Shown: positions 48,880 to 60,033 of the stretch, in pieces
Layout of the letters: each line of letters starts with the position of its first letter
Position numbering within the stretch: the first letter of the stretch is position 1
Assembly (NCBI RefSeq): GCF_040581485.1
Contig: NC_090134.1
Location: 372,001-436,000 of the forward strand
Direction of reading: 5' to 3'
Length of the DNA: 64,000 nucleotides
From: Linepithema humile
Taxonomy: Eukaryota > Arthropoda > Insecta > Hymenoptera > Formicidae
Made by a program: the position numbers and the translations under genes
The notes under the pieces: generated by a model
What the model was told of the DNA's origin: nothing
The model's database searches: none
What the model saw: only the letters and a program-made list of their open reading frames with translations

Positions 48880-51800
48880 AATGTTAGAAAGTTGCGATAT
48901 ATGAGGCCATTCTTAATATTTTCATTAAGAAAATGTCGATTACAATTTGTTTTCATTTATTTTCATTAGTGCGGAAAATAATGTTGCACGAATCATTGTT
49001 TGATTTATTAATAATTTAATATCTGTAATTTGATATCATTTACCAGCAATACATTAATTGTCAATTAATACTATAAAGAATCGACTATTATCGTCTCATC
49101 ATCTATTGAAATTAAATCATGTGCGTGTTTTCAATATTGCACACGTCGGGTTTAAAATTGAAAAGTCGTATCTCCATAATATAAATGCGCATCTCGACGC
49201 AACCGCTTTGTGTCGACCGTCTCGTGCCGGTGTAATCTTTTCGAGGATGTTAAAGGATGAAAGAGGTTGAGAGACCGCCGCGCCGAGTGTTTTACCACAC
49301 TCAACCACCCTGTTGTCGAGCACCGCGGATATTGCCCTGGCGATCATTGCGTTGGATAAAGGACAGGAAAATGGTCCGTGCGCTTTTGCATTGTTGCTAT
49401 AGCTAACCGCCGTCATTCGCACGGAAATGAGCTTCGCGATATAAAGAATACGCGGGCTAATTCGCATTTTTACGATAACAGATTTTTCCTTGCGAGACGC
49501 GACGCTGTGACTAATAGCCTCAATAATGACACATACATGAGTTTTTCCAAAGAAGACATCGATTCTTTCGAGAATTTTCTATAATGCAATTAATGCATTA
49601 CAGAAAATGAATTAATACTTGAAAACACAAAAAAGTTTTATAATGTTTCACTCTTATAAATTAATTAATGAATTAAAATTTTTGTCTTATGTGAATCACA
49701 GGAGTCAATTCTTTTGTCACTCAATTTTGATCTCATCGTATCTATAATTCAACATATGATACTAATGCGTAATAGATAAGAAGCGAAATCGAGCCACGCC
49801 ATGGCGGTACAGCTCGCGTGCTTAATCGCCAGAGATTAACGAAAGTTTATTTGATCGGAATTGTGTGTTACTGTTATGCCGACGGAAAGAATCGACATAA
49901 CACGCACGATGGAATATGTATCCATGCTTTATTCGAGATAAAGTTGTCCCGAGTTCAGTTTGCCGAACACGCGAGACCCCTGTTTTCCAATGGTAACTTT
50001 CTGTACCGATAACCGATAGCCTAGATCTATCCAACTAAATTCTTTATACAAAACTCGATAAAGTTCAAGAGTATCCAAACTCAAACTTGAGGTTAATACT
50101 TTTAAAAGAGTAACTTCAATCTTCATATTTTCTATTTTTTTTAATTCCAAAGTTTACTCTTTCAAATGTTATTATTCTTTTCTAAAATCATTTTTCAAAT
50201 CAAGACATCATCAAATACTCTGTTCATATTCTTACAAATTTCTTATTAAATTATTACACAAAAGTTGTTACTTGTGAAGTAATAAAACTTCTTTTTCCAT
50301 AAAATTAGTTTTTCCCAAGAAGAAAATAACTTTATTTTATTTTAATTTTCAAATTACAACATTTTTAATTTACATTATTATTTTATTATTTATAATTTAA
50401 TTCAATATTCTATATTGTAGTGTTGATTGTTTATATAAAAAAACTTGTGTAAAATTATAAATTATAATTGTAATTGACTTTACGAATCACTAAAGTGATT
50501 CAAGCTCAGCTGAAAATGACGCGTTTTCCACACAATCTGCGAGACCCTCCGCCGGTTCTACAAGGGCAACTCAACCCCTTGGGGAGACATTTTCTATTCA
50601 TTGGCGAGTTAATACGGAAGCGGTAACGTCTGCAGGTTGAGTTTTGATTTCACCGTACTCCGCAACTATGTAGGGCGACTAACTTTATGAGGTATCGAGA
50701 TTATATCGTACTTTATTAGAGGCTGTTGCTCGCAGCTGATACCAGCGAAAACTCGCTGCTTTCCAATATTGGTTCCCGGCTTTTTCCACCCCTTCCCTTT
50801 TAAATAAAATATTTTTGCCCGTACGATTTTTCAAACACTTATCTTTTCCGAATCGATTATGGTGTAGTCTACGGAGGCGAAAGCGCGGGAATAGTAAGAC
50901 GTTAAAATTCTTCGATGGAATTCATTGCTCGTGTCGAGGTAGAAAGGAGTTCCGAGAGTACAAAGAAAAAGAAAAGAAACTGCGAACAAGGTATGATAAA
51001 GTTCGACGTATAAAATATGTCGACCGCGTTGGCGGAACGTAATCTTCGTTGTAACCAAAGTTTGCTTCTTTACTAGGTAGTCATGTCGGTAGAGATCTGT
51101 GTGTCTATCTCTACAAAAACCCATCTATAGAGATGCAAAGTATGACAAATGTGAACAAGCACTTTATATTTCCAATTGTCATATATTTCAATTAATGTAG
51201 CATTAATTTAAGAAATAACTTTTTATAACTGCATTTTCTCATCCTATCCGTGCGAATTATGAGAAAGATAATTTCATCTTCGTTCTCCTTTCGACAATGT
51301 AATCTAAGACTTTTATGGAAAAATTATTTTCGAAAAAAATATTTGAAAAATGATTTAACACATTTTAATATTAATATAGTTTTTGATATAACCCAAGAAT
51401 TTGCATACTTCTCTCCCTAGAAAATATAAGAAAATGTAGCGCCAAGACATATTTGCAGAAAAATTTTAAGATTACAAATTCCTCTCGCGAAATGAAAAAG
51501 CTCGCCTCAAATTTCCTGTCTCACCGCGAATTATTTCGCGCGCGCGGTTCATTTGCCGAAGAAATTTCCGCTTTCAGAAATAACCGTCGCGACAGGAATA
51601 ACCAGTGAGCACGAATCGCGAATTGCTCGCTCTTCGGTATGCAACACTGTGCGCGATGCGCGGTACAAGCGATCGTAATTGCGCCAATTAGAGACACCGG
51701 CGCACTTAGAAGGCGAAAAGCGCGGCGAGGAATGTATAAATCGTGCGAGAGCAGAACTTTTCGCGGACGGATCCTCCCGCGAGCGTAAAGTTATATAAAC

Positions 51801-53000
51801 GCAACGAAAGATATATTAAGAGTACCACGGGAATAACGCAAGTTCATTCTTTGCGAAGTTAATTAAGTCGCACTTCCTGAGAATAGAGAAGGAGAGAGTG
51901 TCCAGAAACATGCGGAGCTTCGTTCCGTGGCTCCAAGTTTTTAATTAGACCCTCGCTTCTCGCGCTGAGAGGTCCCTGCGGACCAGCAACGAAAGAGAGA
52001 ACACGCACGATTCTTGCCAGGATAATAAGGCAAGCGGTTTAGCCTGATAATTTCTCATTTATTCAGCAGCCAATTATCAGATGACCAGAAAATATAGTGT
52101 CCGTATAGCAGCGAAATATATAATATTAGCAATAATACAATGTTACCCTGCTGTCGACAAAAACTAAAGACGCGTTTATTTTCTCACAATAGTTAAAATA
52201 TAGACATACCCTTTCAGCAACGTAAACTGCATCCTACGTGTAAGAAGCGAGTAATGATGGAAATTACGTACCTGGAAAAAGAAAGAGGACAAAATAAATT
52301 AATGATCAGAAAACACGAATAAAGAGTTGGAAAAAATGCCATGTAATATAAATCGCGCGCTCGACGCGATAATAAATAACGGAACCATGTCAACGATTCT
52401 GCTTTTCAGCGGCGGGCAATAAAGGATTAAAATGCGCGCGCGATACGGCAATATCACGCGTTTATATCGGCGCTTAACGCTTCAGGAGGCAGCGACAAAG
52501 CTGAAAAGTCGTCGTCGTTGAGTTTCCACGATTCCCAGCCAATTAAAACAGCTTTTTATCGATCCGACGGACCGGCAAGCCCGGCAGAGAATCGCCGATG
52601 AAGCGAGAGAAACTTCGTCGACAATAGAAGTGTCTGTGCGCAAGTCCGTTTTTTTTCAATAAATCAGTTATTTACCATTTAGTTCACTGAATACCGGCCT
52701 ATCGATTATCGAAACATGTTTAAACAGCAACATTCAGTGAAGAAAACAATATACAGTGTACTAAAATATTTGGATAAATTTTACAATAATATTGTTTGAG
52801 CAAGCTGGGAGTCAAGTTCTCTTCGCGAATAATTAAGGTAACTGAAATAGTAATAATTCTTGTGAATTATGAGTAATAAACTTCGTCAACAACGATCGCG
52901 CATCCAGTTATCATAATAAATAATAAACTTTGCAACCTATAAAAATATTTTGACATAAAGAGGTCTTCCAAAATGGGAAAAGTTTCGAGAGCATTTGTTC
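48880..53000. other. Noncoding block, no gene supported
   Basis: Alternates AT-rich (49,560-49,780, 50,160-50,470, 51,130-51,460) and CpG-rich (51,480-51,900, 52,370-52,640) segments. Open frames of 60-116 codons show no domain or paired splice sites. The frame at 52,911-53,099 on the - strand is faintly protein-like but is isolated. Confidence 0.5.
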
Positions 53001-53077
53001 GACCTTTTCTCTAATATCGAAAAGTAGATTCGTCCGACTTTCCCGAGCAGTTGGCTCCATCACGGTTCGAAACCAGA

Positions 53078-53302
53078 TTAGGCTGCTACGGTTACACATT
53101 TGTTCTTCCCATTGTTCGCCGGAATCCCCGCGGCGGCGGCTGGGAGGGGCGTATCGCTCCCATGAAGCGGACGGAGCAAGACGAAGAGGAGGAAGCGGAG
53201 GAGAGTCAGTAACACTGCTCGTGCTGGAACTTTAATGGCGAAGTTGTCCGCGACTGTCTTCGTGATAAGTTCATAATGCGGCAGCCCCGACGCGACTGCC
53301 AT
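53078..53302 (-). CDS. Small candidate ORF with one hydrophobic segment
   Basis: Starts at an ATG at 53,302 and runs 74 codons to TAA. It contains a polar start (MAVASGLPHYELITK), one leucine-rich hydrophobic stretch (AVLLTLLRFLLFVLLRP) that could cross a membrane, and an alanine-rich tail. It lies in a CpG-rich segment where stop codons are scarce, so an open frame of this length is unremarkable. No homologue or splice structure is recognised. Confidence 0.15.
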   Translation of the reverse strand: MAVASGLPHYELITKTVADNFAIKVPARAVLLTLLRFLLFVLLRPLHGSDTPLPAAAAGIPANNGKNKCVTVAA

Positions 53303-54000
53303 TGATAACCGGCGTGGCGTAAACTTCGCCAACGACTGCGCATCCAACCGCAGAGAGGAACGGCGAGACTAAGGAGAGAAATCGAGAGAGGCAAGGAAGA
53401 GAGTTGTGGCACTTCGGCCTAATAGGTCTCGTAGTTGCAGACTATCGACTAACGCGCTCGACTAACTTTTCGGCATCAGCCTAGCGGTGGTTGATCTCGT
53501 GACAGGCGATCCGGCGACGTTGACTGACGCCATTTCGCGTGTTTCGAACTCGCTCTTGCCGTAAAATATCGGAGATATCTCTTAGTTACTTGCATTGGAT
53601 CGTTAATGAAACGAGCGAGAGCGACGGATGGAAGTTTCGTGCAAGATTAACGATGATTTGCACAAATTAATATTGAAATGTTAAACAACACGTTCAATTT
53701 CATTTTTGTTGGCTTTTGTTTTCCAAATTAAAAGCACGCACAATTTCCTCCTCATTTCCTCCTTGTAAAAATGAGGAAACATCAATTTTCGTAGTTAAAT
53801 GCAGCCAAAAAGATAAGATAAAAAGTTAGTATAGAAAAAGTAATCAGTTTTATAACTGTGTTAATAATCTTTTTTACATTTTCATAAAAGATTTAATCTT
53901 TGATCTGAATCCTTCCAGAGATGGGACGCTGTGCTAACTAAAGCTTAACTCGCAAAAATTAGAGGAAATATTCGTCACAATTTCTCCTTTTTTTGCAAAT

Positions 54001-54291
54001 CTACGTTTGTTTGAACGTGTGTGCCAGCTTAATTTGCAACGAGTCAAACGCGTTTCGTTGAGCTCTCCAATTAGCGAAACTTTCGCTCATCTGCAATCGA
54101 GTCAGCGTTTTGTCAGAGAATTTCAGAATGCGAGAGACTTTGATCAGAGCATCGTCGTCTAATAAAGGGTTCTGCATTTCGATTCTGCACATAGTAACCG
54201 AGCATTTTTGGCCGAATATGCGATCATTCGTGATTACAGATAACTCTTTTGTTTGCACATAATAAAAAATTAATCTAGCTAAACAATTTAA
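54001..54291 (-). CDS. Candidate terminal exon, unidentified protein
   Basis: On the - strand an open frame of balanced, protein-like composition ends at TAG (54,001-54,003): KELSVITNDRIFGQKCS, then LLDDDALIKVSRILKFSDK and SESFANWRAQRNAFDSL. Possible acceptors are TTTAG at about 54,282 or AAAAG near 54,246, neither strong. If the exon at 54,743-54,996 leaves in phase 1 through the weak donor GTATTG, the TTTAG acceptor would keep the frame. No known domain. The mariner fragment at 54,397-54,600 would then lie inside the intron. Confidence 0.3.
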   Translation of the reverse strand, partial: LNCLARLIFYYVQTKELSVITNDRIFGQKCSVTMCRIEMQNPLLDDDALIKVSRILKFSDKTLTRLQMSESFANWRAQRNAFDSLQIKLAHTFKQT

Positions 54292-54396
54292 ACCTAAACA
54301 ATTGTTTCGACAAAGTTATTTCTGCCATTGTTGTGAAGTTGTAAAGAGGGAAAACCAAAAATTACCTTTTCGTCATATAATGCATTTTTATTTTAG

Positions 54397-54600
54397 CTGT
54401 TAGCTGAAAGAACTATTCAGAAGTAGTTTGCCAAATTCAAAGCCGAAAATGTTAATTTTAAAAATGAAGAATGCTCGAACCGTGTATTTATCACTGATGA
54501 CGATCAAATTATGGTTGCGATCAAAGAAAAATCCATAGTACGCTGTTATAGAGTTAGGTATTTTAAATTTATTAAAAAAACATTGTCCATGAACATTTGA
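54397..54600 (+). pseudogene. Degenerate mariner transposase fragment
   Basis: One + strand frame reads LLAERTIQK, a TAG stop, FAKFKAENVNFKNEE and then FITDDDQIMVAIKEKS. This matches the region joining the two helix-turn-helix parts of mariner transposases, where a conserved Trp follows the QK. Here TGG appears to have become TAG. The DDDQI block fits the family too. Only about 60 residues remain, the frame stops at about 54,600, and no catalytic D,D34D region or terminal repeats are seen, so it is a dead fragment. Confidence 0.6.
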
Positions 54601-54742
54601 TGAAATTGAGTTGCATAAAAAATATTGAAAAGTCCAAACTTTTCACATTTATATAAAAAAAAAAATTATTTTTTGTTAATCTGCATTCTATTTTTGTATT
54701 CCGGAAAGATTATTTGTCCTAGATCACGCGATAAATTCTAAT

Positions 54743-54996
54743 TTATTCTTCTCTATTCCATTCTATTCTTTCTCCTTCGCAGCCGAGTGGTCTTTCAGGG
54801 TCAATACAAAGTGTCTTTTCAGCTTTCGCCAACAGTCGTGCGATAAGCGCGACGCAGTTTATTTCCCCGGTCGTGGTTCTTAACGCAAATCGATTCTCAT
54901 CGCTGGATCGCGGCTCGTCGGACAAGGAGTCCATAAACGTGACTAATAGCTCCGTCCTCTCCTGGGATGTCGTTTCGCTGTCGTATTGAGGCGCAT
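54743..54996 (-). CDS. Candidate exon, unidentified protein
   Basis: After GGATGCAG (CAG at 54,999-54,997) the frame reads APQYDSETTSQERTELLVTF, then MDSLSDEPRSSDENRF and GEINCVALIARLLAKAEKTL, with an acidic, hydrophilic first part and an amphipathic second part. It either stops at TAA (54,743) or leaves through a weak GTATTG donor after KTL. A second frame over 54,897-54,996 is also open and would follow the good donor GTAAGT at 55,032 in phase, so two readings compete. The family is not recognised. Confidence 0.28.
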
Positions 54997-55651
54997 CTGC
55001 ATCCGCGCGCAGATGCACGCTCGTAACTTACGAGATATGGAAACGAGGGTCCGGCGCAGCTACCAGGGACAAAGGTAGAGACGGCTTTATCTCGCGGCTT
55101 TGCGATATCAAGAAACTTGACGAACACAGAAAGAGGAGTTGTATACAAAGTGTTCGATAACAGAAACTCTCGGTAAGCAGTGCATTATTTCTATTTACAA
55201 AAAATGAAACAATTTTTTCTGCATCAAAATTAAACTGCACATGATATTCCCAGCGAGATTTTCAAGTTTTCGAAATAAAATATGTTGATTTTTAGAAAGC
55301 AGACGAGTTTTTTGGCACAACTCTTTTCATTTTTAACTTAAAAATTTTTAATGTACATATGCTGAAATAATATTCTATAAAAATGAGTCCATGCGAGAAC
55401 CCAAAAACCAGTTTTTAAACTGTAATTACATCTTGTGTTTACATTCAACATTTCTAAAAATAGATATCAAAGTATTAATAATGGAGAATTATTATTATTA
55501 TGTTTTACTTGGTTTCTCTTGTTTTCGTAGTCTCACTGAATTCTCCCTATCTAAACTTAATATCGTTATAGTAAGGTTCGGTAGTTTCAGCTTTGAAACT
55601 ATCGTTGTAATTTTCTCGTTAGTGCAAAGCCAGAATGTGCATGAACCAAAA

Positions 55652-55674
55652 TAAAAAAAAAAAAAAAAAAAAAA
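55652..55674. repeat. Poly(A) run
   Basis: About twenty A after AATAAA-like sequence. It may be the 3' tail of a retroposed copy, but no target-site duplication or body was recognised. Confidence 0.6.
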
Positions 55675-58600
55675 TAGTTTTAAGGTAAAACATCGAGTGC
55701 TGGTCCCTAGGGAGTTAAGTTACAACAGAGCGTGTCGATGCGACAGAATCGGGCGTGATTTAATCGAGCCGATCCGCGCGTGTAAAACGATACACAGATT
55801 ACGTGTAAAAAAAAAAACGATTTCATACACAAAGGATTTGTGCGCAGCGAATTGCGAAAACTGCAAACAATAATTCCATCACAGAGTTATTTACCGGAAA
55901 ACGTTAAATGCAAATTGATTTACTACGTGACGAGGAATCTATTATGGGAATATATCTTTGATTACTGAACGCCCAATAAATTTGTTCAAGCTACAAATGT
56001 AATAAATATATTAACAAATTATGCAAGAGAATTTTTTTGTAACATAAGCTTGAAATTCTGCCATTGACGAGGATTTCTCCTTCATATTTTTCGAATTTTT
56101 CGAAAAGGCGATTTTTCCGCACACTTTCACGTCGCTTATCGCGGAAATCGCAACAATGACGCGTAACGTTCCACGAGAGATGGAACGCGTTCGCAATGTC
56201 AGGCAACACACACGACGAGCTCGCTCCCTCGTTCCGAGTATCGCGATCCATCATGCGAACGTCACTTGGAAATTTTAATGCCCACGGTGGATCTTCATCC
56301 GGCGGTCCCGAGGAATAACCTTTTACAAGCCATTCGCTCATTCGTATTGCAGAAACGTGCCACCGAAGAATGCCCGAGTTTCGTCCAGGGTCTCTTCGCT
56401 CACCCATTTTTCGGGCACGAAGTGAAATAACTCGTCAGAACAAATATGAAAGCTCTCGCAGAGTGACATTGCCGCGCGATTCAACGACGGTGTTAAAACG
56501 TAGATTCGTGATTTCGGTGCTACGTGACGATTTACGACAGCATCTCTGTGACTCGTGCTCTTTCCATTAAATGACTGGAAAATTCAGCGAGCGAAATATA
56601 AATGAAGCAAAATAGTGTAATGTACAAAAATATAACACGATACAATATCTTACGATAGAAAATAGAAACATAGTATGATAATAAAAATAATTTTCTGTAC
56701 GAACGTGGCGGTCTATAGTGCGAATTCTCGCAGGCTAATACAATTAGCGAGCGTCGCGAAAGCATTAATCTTTCGCGTAACTTTCGCAGCCGACGGCGTG
56801 GCGAGGCGAGGGTCGCCAATTGTGCTGGGCATAACTGCCCGAGTTGGTAGGTACCTACGTGCTAAGAGCAAAGCCCGGAATTAGGATGCATCACCATTAA
56901 TTAGGCGCTTACAAAGAGCAACCGATTATGGTACACGGTACAGCGCGGCTTTATACAGCTTTCTTAACGCTGATTTAGAATGCACGCGGCCAGAGCTTTA
57001 CGTAAATTTCTGTCTTCGCGGAGTTACGAGGATACTGAAATTAATATCGATGCGACATCGCGAATAAGGGAGAATTTCGCACGGAGAGAGAAGTTTTACG
57101 AAGAAGAGAGATAGAAATACATTCACGTCCGAGATTCGTATTTCCTCTTGTATCATTTGTAAATCTCTGCGTTTAGAAATCCTGTATCGAGATTGCGGGT
57201 TTTGCTTCCATACCTCTCAAGCATATTTCAGATTTTTAGCATTCGATTATCGCTTCGACGTGACTTGTGCGCGGATTAGTCTATTAGATGAACCGCGCAG
57301 CGTCAGAAGTAATCGGCGGGAAGCGTATAAAGCGTACGCGTTTGACGGGCTGGAGGAAGCGCGTCGTGGTTTCTCAAGTTTGCTTCGTGGCAAAGGTGGC
57401 GTGCGCGAAAAAAAAGGAGGAGAACCGACAGAGAAGAGAAGAGAGGAGAGCCGTGTGATATATAAGAGTCGCTAGAGCGCGAGGAACCGAGCGGTGGGTA
57501 ATTGCTCGATTACCGTTAGCGCGCGCTGTATATTTCGTACCGGGATTAGAGTTTACGACTCTAGGCGAGATTTAAAACCGAATTTCCCTTGCTACGACCG
57601 AGCGATCGTTTAAGCGCTCGCGTTGTTCGCGCGATCCGCGAGGAATCAGCAGCCGTTCATTAACCTTAGCAAGTATCTGGGCTAAAAAGTGCCCGCGAGC
57701 GTTTGATTCTAATGGACTGCGGCGCGGCATCGTCGTATTTTGCCGTAATTTTATCTCGACGTTTCGACTCTTGCTATCGGCGTACGAGTCTCGAGTACAT
57801 CTATAAATGTTAAATAATAGCGGTGATTAATCACAAAGAGTGAAAAGTGTGCACAAGTTAGATTCTCTGTTTAGATATCATTCGTAATTACGATCAAATA
57901 CTATAATTGTACATTCATAAATCACGATTCACAAACTTAGGAAACTTGTTAGATAATGGTTGGATTTTAAATAATTCTTCAATCAGAAGAGCAATAAATC
58001 TCGAAAAAGAAAAAGCTCTAATACACATAAAAAATAAACTTTTCAAAATCTTTAAAGAAAGAGACACGTTTAAGGAGTTATCATATATAAACAACAAATT
58101 TCTATCGCCGCAGCAACAAGCTGAAAAATATGACTCGTGTCAATGATTCGAGTAACCAAACCGCAATTTTGACATCACGTCACAAACTATATAATCACAA
58201 GAGCCAACAATCGCAATTTTGGATTACAAAGCCGCAGAGAGAATTACAATTAAACTTTGTCATCAAACGGCAACTCCAAATTTGTTAAGGTATCCGTGGC
58301 TGGCCGGGAATGCCGTAGTTCACCAAGCCGGGATCGCCTTGTATATAACGATGGTGACCCGCATACGGCTGCTCTCCTGTCTTGCGGAGACAATTTGCGC
58401 GGATCCGTGCGCGCCCGCCCGTGACCACATAGTTGTTTGCGGTAATAAGACAATCCCTGTCTGTCGGGCCGAAGTTATGTGGGCCGGCGTGCTGGGCGCG
58501 GTGTGGATTTTCTATAACGGATTGTTGACGTGCGCACCGCTCGCGTCCGTCCTTTTCGCGTCCAGCTTATCAGGCCAGCGCCAATTTCGCGTACATGCTC

Positions 58601-59233
58601 GCGAGCTCAAGAATGCAACAAATCGCCGTACAGTATCAGCGGCGCGAGGGATCTCGGGGATTTTCCTCAACTCGCCGAGATGATGTCTGCGTCGTGATTA
58701 GGGCTCCGAAGTTCGCGTCTATTGCGAGCCCGAGGCGGTCGCGAAGTACGTTGGTTCGGTTGTCCGCGAAATAAACCAACAACCAATGCGCTGTTATAAT
58801 AATAACCGACAATCGAGCCGCGTTCAGCATGACTGAAAGTTGACTGTTAACTTCTGAGAATTTTAAGCTCTGTGAACTATGCGCCAAAATTCAGAGAGTT
58901 ATTAAGATTTGAACAATTCGATACCAAAACACAGGAAAATAAATCCCGAATCTCCTTTTAGATATAAAGATATAACATTACACAAGCATTCAACGCAGAC
59001 TATTATTTCTTGCAATTATCTTATACATCTAACATTTTCGCTTGTGAAAATTTACCTTAAAAGATCTTAGAAGATTTAGGTTTAGCGAGACCGTAGATCA
59101 CGAGTGCAGGGTTAATCACGATTCGTGCGTCCGAATTGTACCTTCCCCAAAGAGAAAAAGCTGCCGCACAAATAGCCGACAAATAACGCGCTCATTCTCA
59201 GCGCCGAGTCATAATCTTGGCCGCGGAGAGAGA

Positions 59234-59264
59234 GGGGGGGGGGAGGGGAGGGGAAGACAAGGGG
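59234..59264 (+). repeat. G-tract array with G-quadruplex potential
   Basis: A run of ten G, then three further GGGG tracts separated by A, A and AAGACAA. Four tracts with short loops meet the usual pattern for an intramolecular G-quadruplex. Confidence 0.8.
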
Positions 59265-60007
59265 CAGGAAGAAGTAGAGCGTATAACGCCGTGTACAATT
59301 TGTTAGAGCGCATAATCGTCAACGAGACAAGATGAGTAATGGCGGTGGTTCATATTGTCGGTGGAAGAAGGAGGAGGAGTACCGTAAGGCGCGGGATAGA
59401 GACGCTTTCGCGGAGGAAACTCGGAGAGAACGCGCGAGATAGTGTGCCAGCGGGCTAAGACGCCGAGGAGCGTGACCCCCGTTTCGCGAAAGATCGCGAA
59501 TAATGCGAGTACGCTGAGCGCATGATGCCCTTCCACCACAAACGCGTCGAACGCGATTCTCATCCTCGCGGCCGTCAATTAAGCATCGCGGCGTGCACTG
59601 TAAATTTTTCCTCCTCCCTTCTCTTCCTCGTCTTCACTTTTCTTCCTTTATCTCTCTCCCTCTTGCTCCGGAGAATATTTCGTGCGGCGAAATTAATAGC
59701 ACGCCACGGCGTATCATTATGCTACGAAGCGGCCACGATACGTCACGGATGCAAAGGAGGCATCTCTCGCTCGGCAGCGTATCATTACGGCGCCCGCGAG
59801 CGCGCATATACACGGGTGTCAAACGATTTGTCAGCGAACACGCGCGACGGCGACGGCGACGGCGGACCGATGGATGCATAGTGCGTTTAACCCCTAACTG
59901 CAGTCTCCGTAGTTACCGCATTGTGTGCCACTTATAAGCGAGTATTGTGGCATGCGCGCATAAAGGACCGGCTATAATCGGGCGCGATGCAAAGAATATA
60001 TCTGTCG

Positions 60008-60033
60008 TCATATGATCGCGTCATATGATCGCG
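60008..60033. repeat. Perfect 13-base tandem duplication
   Basis: TCATATGATCGCG occurs twice head to tail without a gap. Confidence 0.95.

Noticed and set aside
53064..53074. Exact match to a tRNA B-box (GGTTCGAAACC)
   Set aside because: The bases around it cannot form a T-arm or acceptor stem on either strand, so there is no tRNA.
55391..55674. Retroposed gene or SINE ending in the poly(A) run
   Set aside because: No target-site duplication, no Pol III boxes and no recognisable body were seen; only the A-run itself is reported.
58219..58683. 154-codon + strand frame with several cysteines
   Set aside because: No ATG-based start context, no recognisable domain, and the opposite strand is open too. 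It looks like a product of CpG-rich composition.
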